NCBI GenBank assembly: GCA_964636815.1
Contig: CAZWTF010000003.1
Span: forward strand, 1 to 64,000
Source of the DNA: SOIL31 sp964636815
GTDB taxonomy: Bacteria; Babelota; Babeliae; Babelales; Vermiphilaceae
Reading direction: 5' to 3'
DNA: 64,000 bases
Position 1 is the stretch's first letter; every line of letters starts with the position of its first letter. Shown here piece by piece: positions 34,914-42,907 of this stretch. Position numbers and translations under genes: made by a program. A model generated the notes under the pieces. It saw only the letters and a list, made by a program, of their open reading frames with translations. It made no database searches and was not told the origin of the DNA.

Positions 34914-35837
34914 ATGCAAAAAATAATAACACTCTTGTTTTTAACCATTTGTATACATACTTATACGATGGAGTCTATCGTAGAACATAATTTAAGATTA
35001 GCTAATCTTGGTGTGCTTTTAGAGGAAGGAATTTGTACTGTGCCTCTTTTGTGCTCTGGGTTTTCTTCTTTAAAAGACGCTGCATTCTCTATTAATGCTC
35101 TTGCACAAACGAATGTTATGTTAAATAAATCAATTAATGACAAAGATAACGCTCTTGCATTAATTAAGCAGCTTTCTCAGCAATTTGATTGCCCTAATAT
35201 TGATGTTGCTCGTGTATTATGTACTCAGGCGGCTAATAATCGTTATGCTTTGCAAAGAGCGTTTCTTGTTGGGTGGAATTATCCATCATGGAATGATATT
35301 GAAAAGGATGTTGAGAAGTTACACAGCATAGGGTTAGATTTAAATTTTAGTTATAAACAACGATTAGTAAATCCATTGTTGCAAATTGTTACTTGGCAAG
35401 AAGCAGGATATTCCAATATGGGACTTTGGCTCATTAAAAAAGGTGCTGATGTTACTTGTTGTACATCGAATGGAAGAAACGCTCTTATGATAGCTTTAGT
35501 AGACTACAATGTTAAATTAGTAGATGCATTGATAGATCATAAAGCATGTAATGTTAATCATCAGGATAATGATAAAACCACACTCCTTCATTGTTGTTTT
35601 TACGGCCTAATTACTCATAGGATTCAGGGTGTGCAGAGAGATGAAACAAGATTTTCTTATATTTATAACGTAATAAAAAAACTGCTTGAAAAAGGTGCAA
35701 ACCCGACAGTTATAAATGACGATGGAGATACACCACTTGATTTGGCTGTAAAATCGGAGCACCGACCATTTGTACAATTGTTGGAAGGTGCGATAGCTGT
35801 TTTTAATTCCAAAAAGAGTGGTAATCAGGTATCATAA
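34914..35837 (+). CDS. Exported F-box-like/ankyrin protein
   Basis: A 307-residue product with a signal peptide ending TYTMES. The block LKDAAFSINALAQTNVMLN (about 57-75) followed by ALALIKQLSQQFDC is shared with the two proteins at 42908-45593, where it follows an L-P-x-D motif typical of F-box starts. Two to three ankyrin repeats follow (GRNALMIALVDYN, DKTTLLHCC, GDTPLDLAVKSEHR). F-box plus ankyrin proteins recruit host SCF ubiquitin ligases in some intracellular bacteria; the role here is inference, and the F-box start is weak in this member. Confidence 0.8.
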   Translation: MQKIITLLFLTICIHTYTMESIVEHNLRLANLGVLLEEGICTVPLLCSGFSSLKDAAFSINALAQTNVMLNKSINDKDNALALIKQLSQQFDCPNIDVARVLCTQAANNRYALQRAFLVGWNYPSWNDIEKDVEKLHSIGLDLNFSYKQRLVNPLLQIVTWQEAGYSNMGLWLIKKGADVTCCTSNGRNALMIALVDYNVKLVDALIDHKACNVNHQDNDKTTLLHCCFYGLITHRIQGVQRDETRFSYIYNVIKKLLEKGANPTVINDDGDTPLDLAVKSEHRPFVQLLEGAIAVFNSKKSGNQVS

Positions 35838-35892
35838 AGATAGGCATCGAGCATAACAGTATATAATATATTTATAAGGTTTAGTACATTCA

Positions 35893-36675
35893 ATGGCGTA
35901 TTCACAAGGTATTCCTTTAAAGAAACAGTTTGGGCAACATTTTTTGCGTGATGTACGCATAGTCCACAATATGATTTTTGCAGTTGAAATTACACCACAA
36001 ACATCAATTTTTGAAATTGGTTGCGGTGATGGTTTCTTAACTAAACATATTTTAGATACTCAAGCAGCGCGACTGCAGATATTTGAAATTGATCCAGACT
36101 GGGCAAATTATGTTACAGAAAAATTTGGCAGCGATGCACGTCTTACGGTTAATTTGGAAAATTTTCTTGATGCTGATTTATCACGTTTAGAAGAACATAA
36201 ACCGTGGACAGTTCTTGCTAATTTACCGTATCAAGTAACTTTTCCTATTTTGCATAAGTTTCAAGAAAATCGCCATTTTCTTAAAGAAGGTGTTGTGATG
36301 GTGCAAGAAGAGGTTGCACAAAAAATAGTAAAACAAAAAGGGCGTGGGTATGGATTCCCATCGCTCTTTTTTCAGTATTATTTTGATTGGAAGTTGTTAG
36401 ACAAAGTGCCTCCAACTGCTTTTCATCCAGCGCCTAAAGTTTTTTCTAGAACATTATATTTTAAAACACGCGATAATGTTGCAGAAATTCCTGAAGAAGA
36501 AAAATTTTGGAAATTTATTAAGCATTGCTTTAAGCAACCGCGACGTACATTAAAAAATAATCTTGCGCATACGCATTATAAAATGGATAAAATATCTGAG
36601 ACTACATTATTATTACGTGCACAAGAATTATCTATAAAAGATCTTTTGGATATTTGGGAGTTAATAAGAATATGA
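35893..36675 (+). CDS. rsmA: 16S rRNA (adenine1518/1519-N6) dimethyltransferase RsmA (KsgA)
   Basis: RsmA dimethylates two adjacent adenines near the 3' end of 16S rRNA late in small-subunit assembly. The 260-residue protein has the N-terminal KKQFGQHFL motif, the SAM-binding IFEIGCGDGFLT, acidic FEID, and the catalytic NLPYQ motif in place of the usual N-L-P-Y-N/H. The C-terminal helical domain is complete. The stop TGA overlaps the ATG of the next gene (ATGA), so the exported F-box-like protein is translationally coupled to this housekeeping enzyme. Confidence 0.96.
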   Translation: MAYSQGIPLKKQFGQHFLRDVRIVHNMIFAVEITPQTSIFEIGCGDGFLTKHILDTQAARLQIFEIDPDWANYVTEKFGSDARLTVNLENFLDADLSRLEEHKPWTVLANLPYQVTFPILHKFQENRHFLKEGVVMVQEEVAQKIVKQKGRGYGFPSLFFQYYFDWKLLDKVPPTAFHPAPKVFSRTLYFKTRDNVAEIPEEEKFWKFIKHCFKQPRRTLKNNLAHTHYKMDKISETTLLLRAQELSIKDLLDIWELIRI

Positions 36676-37328
36676 AATTAATCATCTTTGTTTTTTCCTC
36701 ATTATTAATACTCAATTCTGTGAGTAATGGCATGGAAATTATAGATGATAATGTTGTTTCTACAGAAAAAGTATTATTCAATCTTGACCTTATGCCTCAG
36801 ATCATTGAGCAAGTATGGAAGAATCGTCATTATAATACGTTATATGTGGGAAGATCTATAAGGTCTTTCTCTTGTACTAATAAATTTTTTTACCATTATT
36901 ATTCTGCAGAAAATAATCAACAAACAATTACTCGAAATATTGCTCGTCATAATTATGAGTCTGATGAGAGCGCCGCGATTCTTTTACATTTTGATGCAAT
37001 AAGCAAAAAGATAAAATATTTTATAGATATTGCCAGTAATAAAGATAGACAGTTTACGCAAGAGGACCTTCGGGAAAAATGGTATCTCAATGTAACTAAT
37101 GTTTGTAATAAGCCATTAGCGTATATAGCAATTCAACATGATAATCTGGCTGTAGCACAGCTTATAATACATCATTTAGGTTTAGATCTTACTTGCAAAG
37201 AGATGTCACGCCTAGCAGAAGTTCTTTATTGGAAGATATATCGTACGGAGGATGCAGGTTTATTGAATCAATTGCAGACTTTTCATTCTGAGTTAAAAAA
37301 GGAACTATTGATACGGCATCACCAATAA
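36672..37328 (+). CDS. Exported F-box-like protein
   Basis: I start at ATG 36672 (218 residues), which opens a signal peptide ending VSNGMEI and overlaps the rsmA stop. Residues about 38-75 look like an F-box: LDLMPQIIEQVWKN followed by SIRSFSCTNKFFYHY. Later comes one ankyrin-like unit (LAYIAIQHDNLAVAQLIIHHLG, split here). No other domain is recognised. The combination fits a secreted adaptor to the host ubiquitin system, as inference. Translation probably depends on rsmA since no good ribosome-binding site lies at normal distance. Confidence 0.72.
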   Translation: MKLIIFVFSSLLILNSVSNGMEIIDDNVVSTEKVLFNLDLMPQIIEQVWKNRHYNTLYVGRSIRSFSCTNKFFYHYYSAENNQQTITRNIARHNYESDESAAILLHFDAISKKIKYFIDIASNKDRQFTQEDLREKWYLNVTNVCNKPLAYIAIQHDNLAVAQLIIHHLGLDLTCKEMSRLAEVLYWKIYRTEDAGLLNQLQTFHSELKKELLIRHHQ

Positions 37329-37412
37329 CAGTTTTTATACTTTATTGTTTTTTTTAGATACGCATTGGTATGAATGTAATAGTTACATTCATTTTCAAAA
37401 AAAGGTGCTTTC

Positions 37413-37859
37413 ATGAAAAAAATAATGTCTGCTCATATTGTTTTGTGTGGGCTGTTAAGTTCTTCCTTGATCATTTTTGGAATGGAAGAGCAACAAAAAA
37501 TACAACAACTCACTAAAACTAATTCAGGAAACAGCTCTCCACGTTCTGAGTCACCAGTTCGTGAAAAAGGAAAAAAAGCTAATGCCGTTTTGGATGGTAT
37601 TAGAGAAGCTGAGGATGTATTTTATGGGGCTACTAATCCTATCGTGGAAGCTGTTGTTGAAAATGCGCAATTAGGTGTTGATTTTGCGGCTGTGGGAGGA
37701 GCGGATAAATATAAAGCTCAGTATGTCGCAGATAATAAGGTAGTAGCAATTGCTGCTCTTGTTGATAAAACACAAGATACATTGCATGTATTAATTCAAG
37801 ATCTTGGAAAATCACGCGATGATATTAGAAAATCACATGACGCTTATGATGGCAAGTAA
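37413..37859 (+). CDS. Small exported protein, unknown function
   Basis: A 148-residue product with a signal peptide ending IFGMEEQ. A Ser/Asn/Gln-rich linker (about 28-50) leads to an Ala/Val/Asp-rich helical domain without Cys. Nothing is recognised. The ATG follows AAAGGTG. It has its own terminator. Its size and layout match the many other short exported proteins of the window. Confidence 0.7.
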   Translation: MKKIMSAHIVLCGLLSSSLIIFGMEEQQKIQQLTKTNSGNSSPRSESPVREKGKKANAVLDGIREAEDVFYGATNPIVEAVVENAQLGVDFAAVGGADKYKAQYVADNKVVAIAALVDKTQDTLHVLIQDLGKSRDDIRKSHDAYDGK

Positions 37860-37887
37860 TAATACAAAGTATTAAAAGATACGTAAT

Positions 37888-37926
37888 AAAAAATCTCCGA
37901 TGAAATTCATCGGAGGTTTTTTATTT
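37888..37926. terminator. Bidirectional terminator between convergent genes
   Basis: CTCCGATGA and TCATCGGAG form a perfect stem around AAT with A-rich and T-rich flanks, followed by GTTTTTTATTTT on the plus strand. Confidence 0.9.
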
Positions 37927-39374
37927 TATTCTTCTTCAGTTACTGATAAATTACGTTTACGCATACGACGATTACGCTTGTATGATCCACCACGTGATTT
38001 GCGATCATCGTAAATTTTGTAATACTCTCGTGCTTTATTAAACGAATCTTGTACGTGTTCTTGATAATCATCTTCAAATGAGCTATCAACTGCAACTTTG
38101 TTAGCAACAAAACAAAGTTTATCTATTTCTTCATGGGATACAAATGGGAATATATGCGTAAAATTAGCATATTTTCTTTGTTTTATGAGCATGGTTTCAA
38201 ACTCGGGACGTATATCAACAATGATAGGGTATGGAGTGACAATTTCGTCTCGTATTTGTCGTATATGATATAAAACATAAGGAATAAAGACAAAAGCAGG
38301 AAGCGGATGAATCACAAAACTTTCACGATAATATTTTGGCGACCAACCAAAGAACCAGAATTCAAGATGTCCTGGTGAACAATCGCGCAGTAAACGAGAT
38401 TTTCCAGATATAATACTTGGGTTATTGAAATTAACCCGTGCAGCTTGTCTATTGGGAGTATCCTTTTTTGTTTTTGCAGTACGAATAAATCTCATATCGA
38501 TCTGCATTAACTTTTTTGGCACCTTAAAGTTATTACTATTTCTGAAATATCGTCGTGAAAAGACACGATTAAATGAGAAAAAGTCTATTCGTTGTATACG
38601 ATCTTTTTGTGAAAAGAAGTGATATATTTTTTTGAATATTGGATCAGTTGCTAAATAATCAGTCTCAGTTTGTATAGGAACACCGACTAAAATAAGCTCA
38701 TCAATAGAAACAGGAGAATGTGGATATATGTTTTGACGTGCAGCTGCAATGTTAAGACATACATTACCTCCATGGCTATAACCAACAAGACGAATTTTTG
38801 GGAAAATATTATGTTTCCAGTATTTTTGTTCTAATTCATCGGTCAGTTGTTCGAGCAGTTTGACTGCATCAGCGTAGCGGGATGTAGGACTTAATAGTCC
38901 TGACCATCCGAACGTATAATAATGATTTGTTTCTGCAGGGTATACAAGTTTGGTGACATCATCATAGATTTGAGCTATTGCGTTAGTTGCGTGACCAGTT
39001 TGTAGGTCACTCAGATCAATTTTTTTAAGCCCAAACTCTTGCATCGCCTGGTTAAGGTAAAAGTAAGGGTTTAAACGCATGTATTCAACTGTTTTTGAGT
39101 AGATAGTGTGATCTACGTCATCACGAACAAATCGCATCACATTTTGTATAGTCAAATGCGGTTGAATGCTCATAATGCCGTGAATAAAGACGGTCACCCA
39201 CACTTCTGGCTTATCTGTATTGATATCAATGGGGGTCGTATCACTGAGCAGAGCTGCGTGAAAAAGTTTTGACTTTTTACGTTTTCTGGCAGCATCAAGT
39301 GAGTTTACGCCCAATAAAAGGCTGATTACGTAAAGATATGTAAAGAAAACTACCCATTTTTTACTGTTTTTCAT
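37926..39374 (-). CDS. Exported alpha/beta-hydrolase (lipase-like)
   Basis: The 482-residue protein has a signal peptide (about 1-29), then the oxyanion-hole segment VTVFIHGIM and a nucleophile elbow LVGYSHGGNV, both typical of alpha/beta-hydrolases of the lipase type. Candidate Asp and His of the triad lie in the later half (a S-Q-K-D-R segment and the D-C-S-P-G-H-L-E-F region) but cannot be fixed by eye. The C-terminal tail is Arg/Lys-rich. An exported lipase or esterase could act on host lipids or on envelope esters. Two extended -10 promoters lie upstream. Confidence 0.78.
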   Translation of the reverse strand: MKNSKKWVVFFTYLYVISLLLGVNSLDAARKRKKSKLFHAALLSDTTPIDINTDKPEVWVTVFIHGIMSIQPHLTIQNVMRFVRDDVDHTIYSKTVEYMRLNPYFYLNQAMQEFGLKKIDLSDLQTGHATNAIAQIYDDVTKLVYPAETNHYYTFGWSGLLSPTSRYADAVKLLEQLTDELEQKYWKHNIFPKIRLVGYSHGGNVCLNIAAARQNIYPHSPVSIDELILVGVPIQTETDYLATDPIFKKIYHFFSQKDRIQRIDFFSFNRVFSRRYFRNSNNFKVPKKLMQIDMRFIRTAKTKKDTPNRQAARVNFNNPSIISGKSRLLRDCSPGHLEFWFFGWSPKYYRESFVIHPLPAFVFIPYVLYHIRQIRDEIVTPYPIIVDIRPEFETMLIKQRKYANFTHIFPFVSHEEIDKLCFVANKVAVDSSFEDDYQEHVQDSFNKAREYYKIYDDRKSRGGSYKRNRRMRKRNLSVTEEE

Positions 39375-39498
39375 CTCTAGTCCCTAATAAAAAAGTGCTT
39401 CAAAAAGCTTAGTATAGCAAAAAAATGCTTAATCTTAGAGCTTTTTTATCTAAAACCCTTCACATTAGCCTTGTTTTGTTGTTTCTATTCTCAAATTT

Positions 39499-39528
39499 AG
39501 TATAGCACAAGCGGTGCAATATTTTCAA
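39499..39528 (-). promoter_or_regulatory. Candidate promoter for the exported hydrolase gene
   Basis: On the minus strand TTGAAA (39523-39528) and TATACT (39499-39504) are 18 bases apart, with TGC before the -10 box. A second TGCTATACT without a clear -35 lies closer to the gene at about 39410-39420. The gap 39375-39689 otherwise holds only upstream sequence of the convergently placed plus-strand gene; I see no further gene in it. Confidence 0.6.
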
Positions 39529-39689
39529 ATAGATCATTACAAAGTTTCCTTTTTATTATGTGTGATATCGCTGTTACGTAAGCAAACTGTTTTAGGATAC
39601 GTTTTATTTATATAATTATTGACAATTTGGAATGGTATTTGGCATTTTTATAATAGATAGTAATATTTTTATAAAAAAGGGGAGTTCTT

Positions 39690-40394
39690 ATGAAGTTTCT
39701 ACAAAGAAAAGCACTTACCGTGCTTGCGTTATTGACTATTACTGGTTCATCGTTTGGCTACAGATGGGGATTTACCAACGGTACCAATAAAACTTTAGTT
39801 ATCAAGCTTACGTTAAATGGTACTGATGCAGAGTTTTTTAATATTGTAGGTCCTGGTATGCGTACAGAATTTGATTGGGGATGGGGTAATGCTCGAGCAG
39901 GTTTCTGTCTTTCTAGTATTATTCTTGGAGAATACAAAAAAACTGCTTCAGATCCGTTTCCTATGCATTTAGGTAGTGCTCAACTCAATGCATTAGGGTT
40001 GCCAGTAGATACTCGTGATCCAAAGGTTTTGAGTGCTAGCGCTATTGAAAAAGCAATTGATGCAAGGGGTCCATGGTTTTATTCTTTAAGAAGACAACCA
40101 ATGAGAGAGCCAAAGGTTACCTTTATAAAAAATGAAGCTTGGGGTGATTTTGATGCAGAAGTTAATAAAGCTATATCAAACTTAGTAAAAGGCGTTGGTA
40201 TGACAGCGGAAAAAATAGCAGAATTGGTAGCAAAATCACAAGGCGTGCCACTTTCTTTACAGGGTGTAACTGATCCTCTTAGCGCTATAGTGACTTCAAT
40301 TGTTGATCTTGCGAAAATGGGTAAATGTGTATCCCGCCATTTTGATATTCTTGAAACTAAAGATGGATCAATTCAGTTATTTACAAAACAATAA
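39690..40394 (+). CDS. Exported protein, unknown function
   Basis: A 234-residue product with a signal peptide (about 1-22, cleavage near SSFG) and a mature domain that begins with beta-like, Gly/Asn/Trp-rich sequence (YRWGFTNGTNKTLVIKL) recalling small host-interaction or aegerolysin-like beta folds, then a helical C-terminal half. Only one Cys pair (Cys in AGFCLS and near GKCVS) is seen. No family can be named. GGGGAG precedes the ATG. It is a monocistronic unit with a terminator. Confidence 0.7.
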   Translation: MKFLQRKALTVLALLTITGSSFGYRWGFTNGTNKTLVIKLTLNGTDAEFFNIVGPGMRTEFDWGWGNARAGFCLSSIILGEYKKTASDPFPMHLGSAQLNALGLPVDTRDPKVLSASAIEKAIDARGPWFYSLRRQPMREPKVTFIKNEAWGDFDAEVNKAISNLVKGVGMTAEKIAELVAKSQGVPLSLQGVTDPLSAIVTSIVDLAKMGKCVSRHFDILETKDGSIQLFTKQ

Positions 40395-40420
40395 GAAATT
40401 ATCGTTTGTATCGCTTTAAT

Positions 40421-40456
40421 AAAAGAGGTGGATTTTTTCCACCTCTTTTTATTTTG
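40421..40456 (+). terminator. Rho-independent terminator
   Basis: AAAAGAGGTGGA and TCCACCTCTTTT pair around TTTT and continue into T residues. Confidence 0.9.
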
Positions 40457-40502
40457 ATTAATGGGTGTTGGGTAGTTTGTATTGTAATCAAGGAGAATGG
40501 GT

Positions 40503-41159
40503 ATGAGTTGTAAAAGAATCCGTGAGTGCTTTTCGCTGAGCTGGAATTTGTTGCGTGTTTTTATTCAAATAGTTGATGGGGTACGGCGTATTTCAAAACT
40601 ATCACGATCTCGAATAACCATTTTTGGTAGCTCAAAAATCTCTATTACAGACAAATATGCCCAAGAAGCGCAACAAGTGGCGACATGGTTGGTAGAAAGT
40701 GGAATGTCTGTTTTGACAGGTGGAGGTCCTGGAATTATGGCAGCTGCAAACCTTGGTGCTCGGTCTGTTCCCACCGATGATGCGCGCAGTGTTGGAGTTG
40801 GCTTACGAGGATTACATGAAGAAAAAAATACGTATGTACAAGAGTACTTTGAATTGGACTATTTTTTTGCCCGTAAATGGTTGTTAACACAATATTCTTC
40901 TGGGTTTATTGTGTTCCCTGGTGGATTTGGCACGCTTGATGAGCTTTCTGAAGTATTAACACTGATTCAAACAGCCCAGATGAAGAAAGTTCCGGTAGTA
41001 TTAATGGGGAAAGAGTTTTGGCAGCCTTTTATTGATTGGATGCATAAAGAACCGCTTGCACACGGGTTGATTACTGTTGAGCATTTGAAATTGCTGAGCA
41101 TAACGGATGACCCGTATAAGGCCTTCTGTTTTGTGCGTGGAAAGTGCAAAATAGAGTGA
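40503..41159 (+). CDS. LOG-family nucleotide 5'-monophosphate phosphoribohydrolase-like protein
   Basis: A 218-residue protein with the two LOG signatures: GGGPGIMAAANLGA and PGGFGTLDELSE. The family (TIGR00730, often called lysine decarboxylase-like) releases the base from nucleotide monophosphates, for example in cytokinin activation or nucleotide salvage. I choose ATG 40503 because AGGAG lies seven bases before it, whereas ATG 40497 would be only one base away from the site. It lies alone between a terminator and a palindromic repeat pair. A role in purine turnover is likely but substrate is unknown. Confidence 0.9.
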   Translation: MSCKRIRECFSLSWNLLRVFIQIVDGVRRISKLSRSRITIFGSSKISITDKYAQEAQQVATWLVESGMSVLTGGGPGIMAAANLGARSVPTDDARSVGVGLRGLHEEKNTYVQEYFELDYFFARKWLLTQYSSGFIVFPGGFGTLDELSEVLTLIQTAQMKKVPVVLMGKEFWQPFIDWMHKEPLAHGLITVEHLKLLSITDDPYKAFCFVRGKCKIE

Positions 41160-41202
41160 TATTTTTTTTGTCCTGAATGTGATATAGTGAAATGAAAGTT
41201 AA

Positions 41203-41327
41203 CCGCTCGCCCTGAGTGCCCCGTAGGGGTGTATCGAAGGGTATGCGGGAAAATAAAAAATATAAAGTTTATTGTATTGAGCACCCTTCGATACATTTTT
41301 GCAAGCAAAAACACTCAGGGCGAGCGG
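41203..41327. repeat. Long inverted repeat made of two palindromic elements
   Basis: CCGCTCGCCCTGAGTG...ATCGAAGGGT (41203-41242) is followed 40 bases later by its inverted copy, CACCCTTCGATAC...CACTCAGGGCGAGCGG (41282-41327). The core resembles the mnmG and murG repeats (CCTGA...TCGAAGG). The pair could fold into a large hairpin between the LOG gene and the membrane-protein gene, and may act as transcript end or stability element. Confidence 0.85.
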
Positions 41328-41381
41328 AATGAAACAAGCTAAGTTGTTCTGCGAAGGGCTAACAGAAAAGTGGAAGGTTAT

Positions 41382-42056
41382 ATGAAAATAGTAAAAAATC
41401 CTCTTAAAGTTGCATCTTATATTGGTATAGCAAAAATTTCAGGGCTGATGAAAATTAGCTTTTTGGTTGGGTCTCAGATGATATGGTTCTCTGCAAGTAA
41501 TGCTGTGTTGCCATTAGCCGGAGCTTTTGGTGGTGTTATGGGCAGTGGGCTTGTTTTTTTAATGCGTCAATTGATACATTTATGTGTCTCTAAAACGGTG
41601 TCTTTAAGTTTTCTTGCGTTTTGTGTGCCTGGGTTATGTGCTTCATTGTATTGGGCTATGCAGCATTATGCAGTTCGTTTATTATTACCTATCGCATGCA
41701 TGGGATTGTTTATTGCTCATCCTATTGGAGCGCAATCGTTTGTCTATTCATTGTACTGGTTAATTCCGGTCGTTTTATTTTTTGTTCCACAAAGATCTCT
41801 ATTTTTGCAAGCTCTTGGCAGCACATTTATAGCACACGCAGTTGGTTCTGTAATTTGGTTATACACAGTACCAATGACTGCGGCTACATGGATGGCATTG
41901 ATGCCACTAGTGTTGTTTGAGCGCATAGCGTTTGCGCTTGGTATGGTTGTTATGCATCATGTTATATCATTAATTTTTGGAATGATTGATATGGTTTGTG
42001 CAAAATCAAATTGTTTCTCTATTTCTGATTCTGTGAGAACTGTGCATAATAAATAA
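41382..42056 (+). CDS. Polytopic membrane protein, possibly transporter substrate subunit
   Basis: I start at ATG 41382 with GAAGG upstream; a GTG 12 bases earlier is less likely. The 224-residue protein has about six hydrophobic segments with small and aromatic residues, reminiscent of substrate-binding (S) components of vitamin transporters or other small integral proteins, but no signature is seen. It ends directly before the uppS region and may be in one unit with it. A clearer call needs a profile search. It lies directly downstream of the inverted repeat. Confidence 0.6.
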   Translation: MKIVKNPLKVASYIGIAKISGLMKISFLVGSQMIWFSASNAVLPLAGAFGGVMGSGLVFLMRQLIHLCVSKTVSLSFLAFCVPGLCASLYWAMQHYAVRLLLPIACMGLFIAHPIGAQSFVYSLYWLIPVVLFFVPQRSLFLQALGSTFIAHAVGSVIWLYTVPMTAATWMALMPLVLFERIAFALGMVVMHHVISLIFGMIDMVCAKSNCFSISDSVRTVHNK

Positions 42057-42101
42057 ATGTCCAATATCTGTATAGTATATTTTAGGCAAAAAAGGATAGG
42101 C

Positions 42102-42896
42102 ATGAAAAAAAATATATTATTGGTGGTATGTATGGCCACTATACATATCCATGGAATGGAACAAATACCTTCATTTACAGAAAAAACAGAAAAAGAATCA
42201 GTTATGTTAAAGCATCTTGCATGTATTATGGATGGCAATCGTCGTTGGGCTCATGATCATAAGTTTGAAACTTTTTTTGGTCATAAAAAAGGGCTTCAAG
42301 TTGTGCAGCATGTTGTTGATTTTTGCCTAAAAAAACAGATTTCATATCTTTCATTGTATGCATTTTCTATAGAAAATTTAGAACAACGCTCTTCAACAGA
42401 ACAAAGTTATTTATTTGAAGTGTTAGCGCAAGAAGCATTACAAGATATTGATACATTTAAAAGTAAAAATGTTCGTGTAAAATTTGTGGGTGATCGCACA
42501 CTGTTTCCTGTGAACATGCAATTTGTATGTGAGCAAGCAGAGAGTGCAACATCAACAGGAGATGCGTTGCAGGTTAATTTTTTACTCTGTTATGGTGGTC
42601 AACAAGAAATAGTTGATGCTGCAAAACGTCTAGCTGTTGAAATTAATAAAGGTAATATTTCTACCAAAGATGTTACGCCTGTTTTATTTGAAAAATTTTT
42701 ATGGACTGGCGGGATGCCATCACCAGAATTAATTATTCGTACAGGTGGTCAACAAAGACTGAGTAATTTTTTACTCTTTCAGTGTGCTTACAGTGAACTT
42801 TATTTTCTTGATTGTTTATGGCCAGATATTTCATCGGTTGAATTAGAATCGGCACTTACCTATTTTGATAAGTGCCGAAAAAATTTTGGTAAATAG
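42102..42896 (+). CDS. uppS: Undecaprenyl (polyprenyl) diphosphate synthase with signal-peptide-like leader
   Basis: UppS makes the lipid carrier for cell-wall precursors. The catalytic block IMDGNRRWA (Asp44), the LSLYAFSIENLEQR block and IIRTGGQQRLSNFLLFQ are all present. The gene's good ribosome-binding site (AAAAGGATAGG) belongs to ATG 42102, which opens a leader beginning MKKNILLVVCMAT and ending HIHGMEQ, the same form as exported proteins nearby. The homologous enzyme core begins only near Met35. UppS is normally cytosolic, so the leader may be a membrane tether, an export signal or a chimeric 5' end. Confidence 0.93.
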   Translation: MKKNILLVVCMATIHIHGMEQIPSFTEKTEKESVMLKHLACIMDGNRRWAHDHKFETFFGHKKGLQVVQHVVDFCLKKQISYLSLYAFSIENLEQRSSTEQSYLFEVLAQEALQDIDTFKSKNVRVKFVGDRTLFPVNMQFVCEQAESATSTGDALQVNFLLCYGGQQEIVDAAKRLAVEINKGNISTKDVTPVLFEKFLWTGGMPSPELIIRTGGQQRLSNFLLFQCAYSELYFLDCLWPDISSVELESALTYFDKCRKNFGK

Positions 42897-42907
42897 TAAC
42901 AGTATAT

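Noticed and set aside
39619..39654. TTGACA and TATAAT as promoter of the 39690 gene
   Set aside because: The boxes are 24 bases apart, too far for a sigma-70 promoter; only the TATAAT may be real.
41382..42056. Naming the membrane protein as a vitamin-transporter S component
   Set aside because: Only size and hydrophobic pattern fit; no signature motif is present, so it stays unnamed.
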